From assembly GCF_046299575.1 (NCBI RefSeq), contig NZ_JBKBHX010000013.1, forward strand, positions 1 through 6,108: DNA of 6,108 nucleotides, written 5' to 3'. This DNA is from Thermaurantimonas sp046299575. GTDB taxonomy: Bacteria; Bacteroidota; Bacteroidia; Flavobacteriales; Schleiferiaceae. The notes beneath the pieces were generated by a model, which saw only the letters and a program-made list of their open reading frames with translations, was not told where the DNA came from and made no database searches. Of the stretch, positions 6,024 through 6,108 are shown in pieces (the stretch's first letter is position 1; the number at the start of each line of letters is the position of its first letter). Position numbers and translations under genes: made by a program.

Positions 6024-6108
6024 ATGCAGAAAGAGCCAATACGAGTGGTGATCACCGGTGCACCGGGAAGTGGTAAGACGACCATTATTACTCATTTAAA
6101 ATTAATAG
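6024..6108 (+). CDS. P-loop ATPase, N-terminal fragment (AAA_28-like)
   Basis: The first 28 codons of a gene that runs off the window. The start ATG (6024) is followed within a few codons by a hydrophobic strand RVVIT (residues 7-11) and a perfect Walker A motif GAPGSGKT (12-19), so the protein binds ATP or GTP through a P-loop right at its N-terminus. The pattern ITGAPGSGKTT resembles small predicted ATPases of the AAA_28 / COG3911 type common in Bacteroidota, but kinases and other P-loop NTPases begin in the same way, so the family is uncertain. No other in-frame start codon lies just upstream. The ATG is 31 nt after the SRP RNA 3' end and I see no separate promoter, so it may depend on read-through from ffs. 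Confidence 0.75.
   Translation, partial: MQKEPIRVVITGAPGSGKTTIITHLKLI

Noticed and set aside
6004..6051. Short ORF from ATG 6004 (15 codons) before the ATPase gene
   Set aside because: It overlaps the ATPase start out of frame, has no recognisable product and lacks a ribosome binding site; at most an unsupported leader peptide.
1..6108. CRISPR array, insertion sequence, tRNA, phage or toxin-antitoxin genes
   Set aside because: I saw no spaced direct repeats, transposase motifs, cloverleaf folds or matching small genes on either strand by eye.

Overview
The window looks like ordinary chromosomal DNA from a member of the Bacteroidota. Three things point there. Two exact matches to the Bacteroidota -7 promoter element TAnnTTTG sit just upstream of an RNA gene and a coding gene. 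Start codons lack good Shine-Dalgarno sequences. The protein types (SusA/neopullulanase-like GH13 enzyme, DUF2147 protein, single-domain outer-membrane barrel, Bacteroidota-style GlyA beginning M-x-x-D-x-x-x-F-D-L-I) are those typical of the phylum. Species cannot be given.

Layout. Positions 1-548 (+) hold the C-terminal end of a GH13 alpha-glucan hydrolase, entering the window at its NHD catalytic motif. A 10-bp perfect hairpin at 550-575 is a shared terminator for this gene and the converging minus-strand cluster. Positions 4513-597 (-) are five closely packed genes read right to left: fumarylacetoacetase (tyrosine/phenylalanine breakdown), a PyrR-like phosphoribosyltransferase, an unrecognised lipoprotein, a secreted DUF2147 protein and an outer-membrane beta-barrel protein. 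The spacings (21 nt, 4-nt ATGA overlap, 12 nt, 3 nt) suggest one operon. From 4564 (+) glyA (serine hydroxymethyltransferase) runs divergently from fah, with both promoters apparently packed into about 70 bp.

After glyA comes a 176-nt non-coding stretch holding the small SRP RNA gene (ffs, about 5897-5992) with its own promoter. The window ends in the first 28 codons of a P-loop ATPase.

How the genes fit together: glyA, ffs and fah are conserved metabolic or core-process genes with no evident shared pathway. The most unusual point is that fah heads a cluster containing a PyrR-family protein and three envelope proteins instead of other tyrosine-degradation genes. I see no mobile element, CRISPR array, phage gene, tRNA or defence cassette, and I do not find strong evidence of a novel multi-gene system here.
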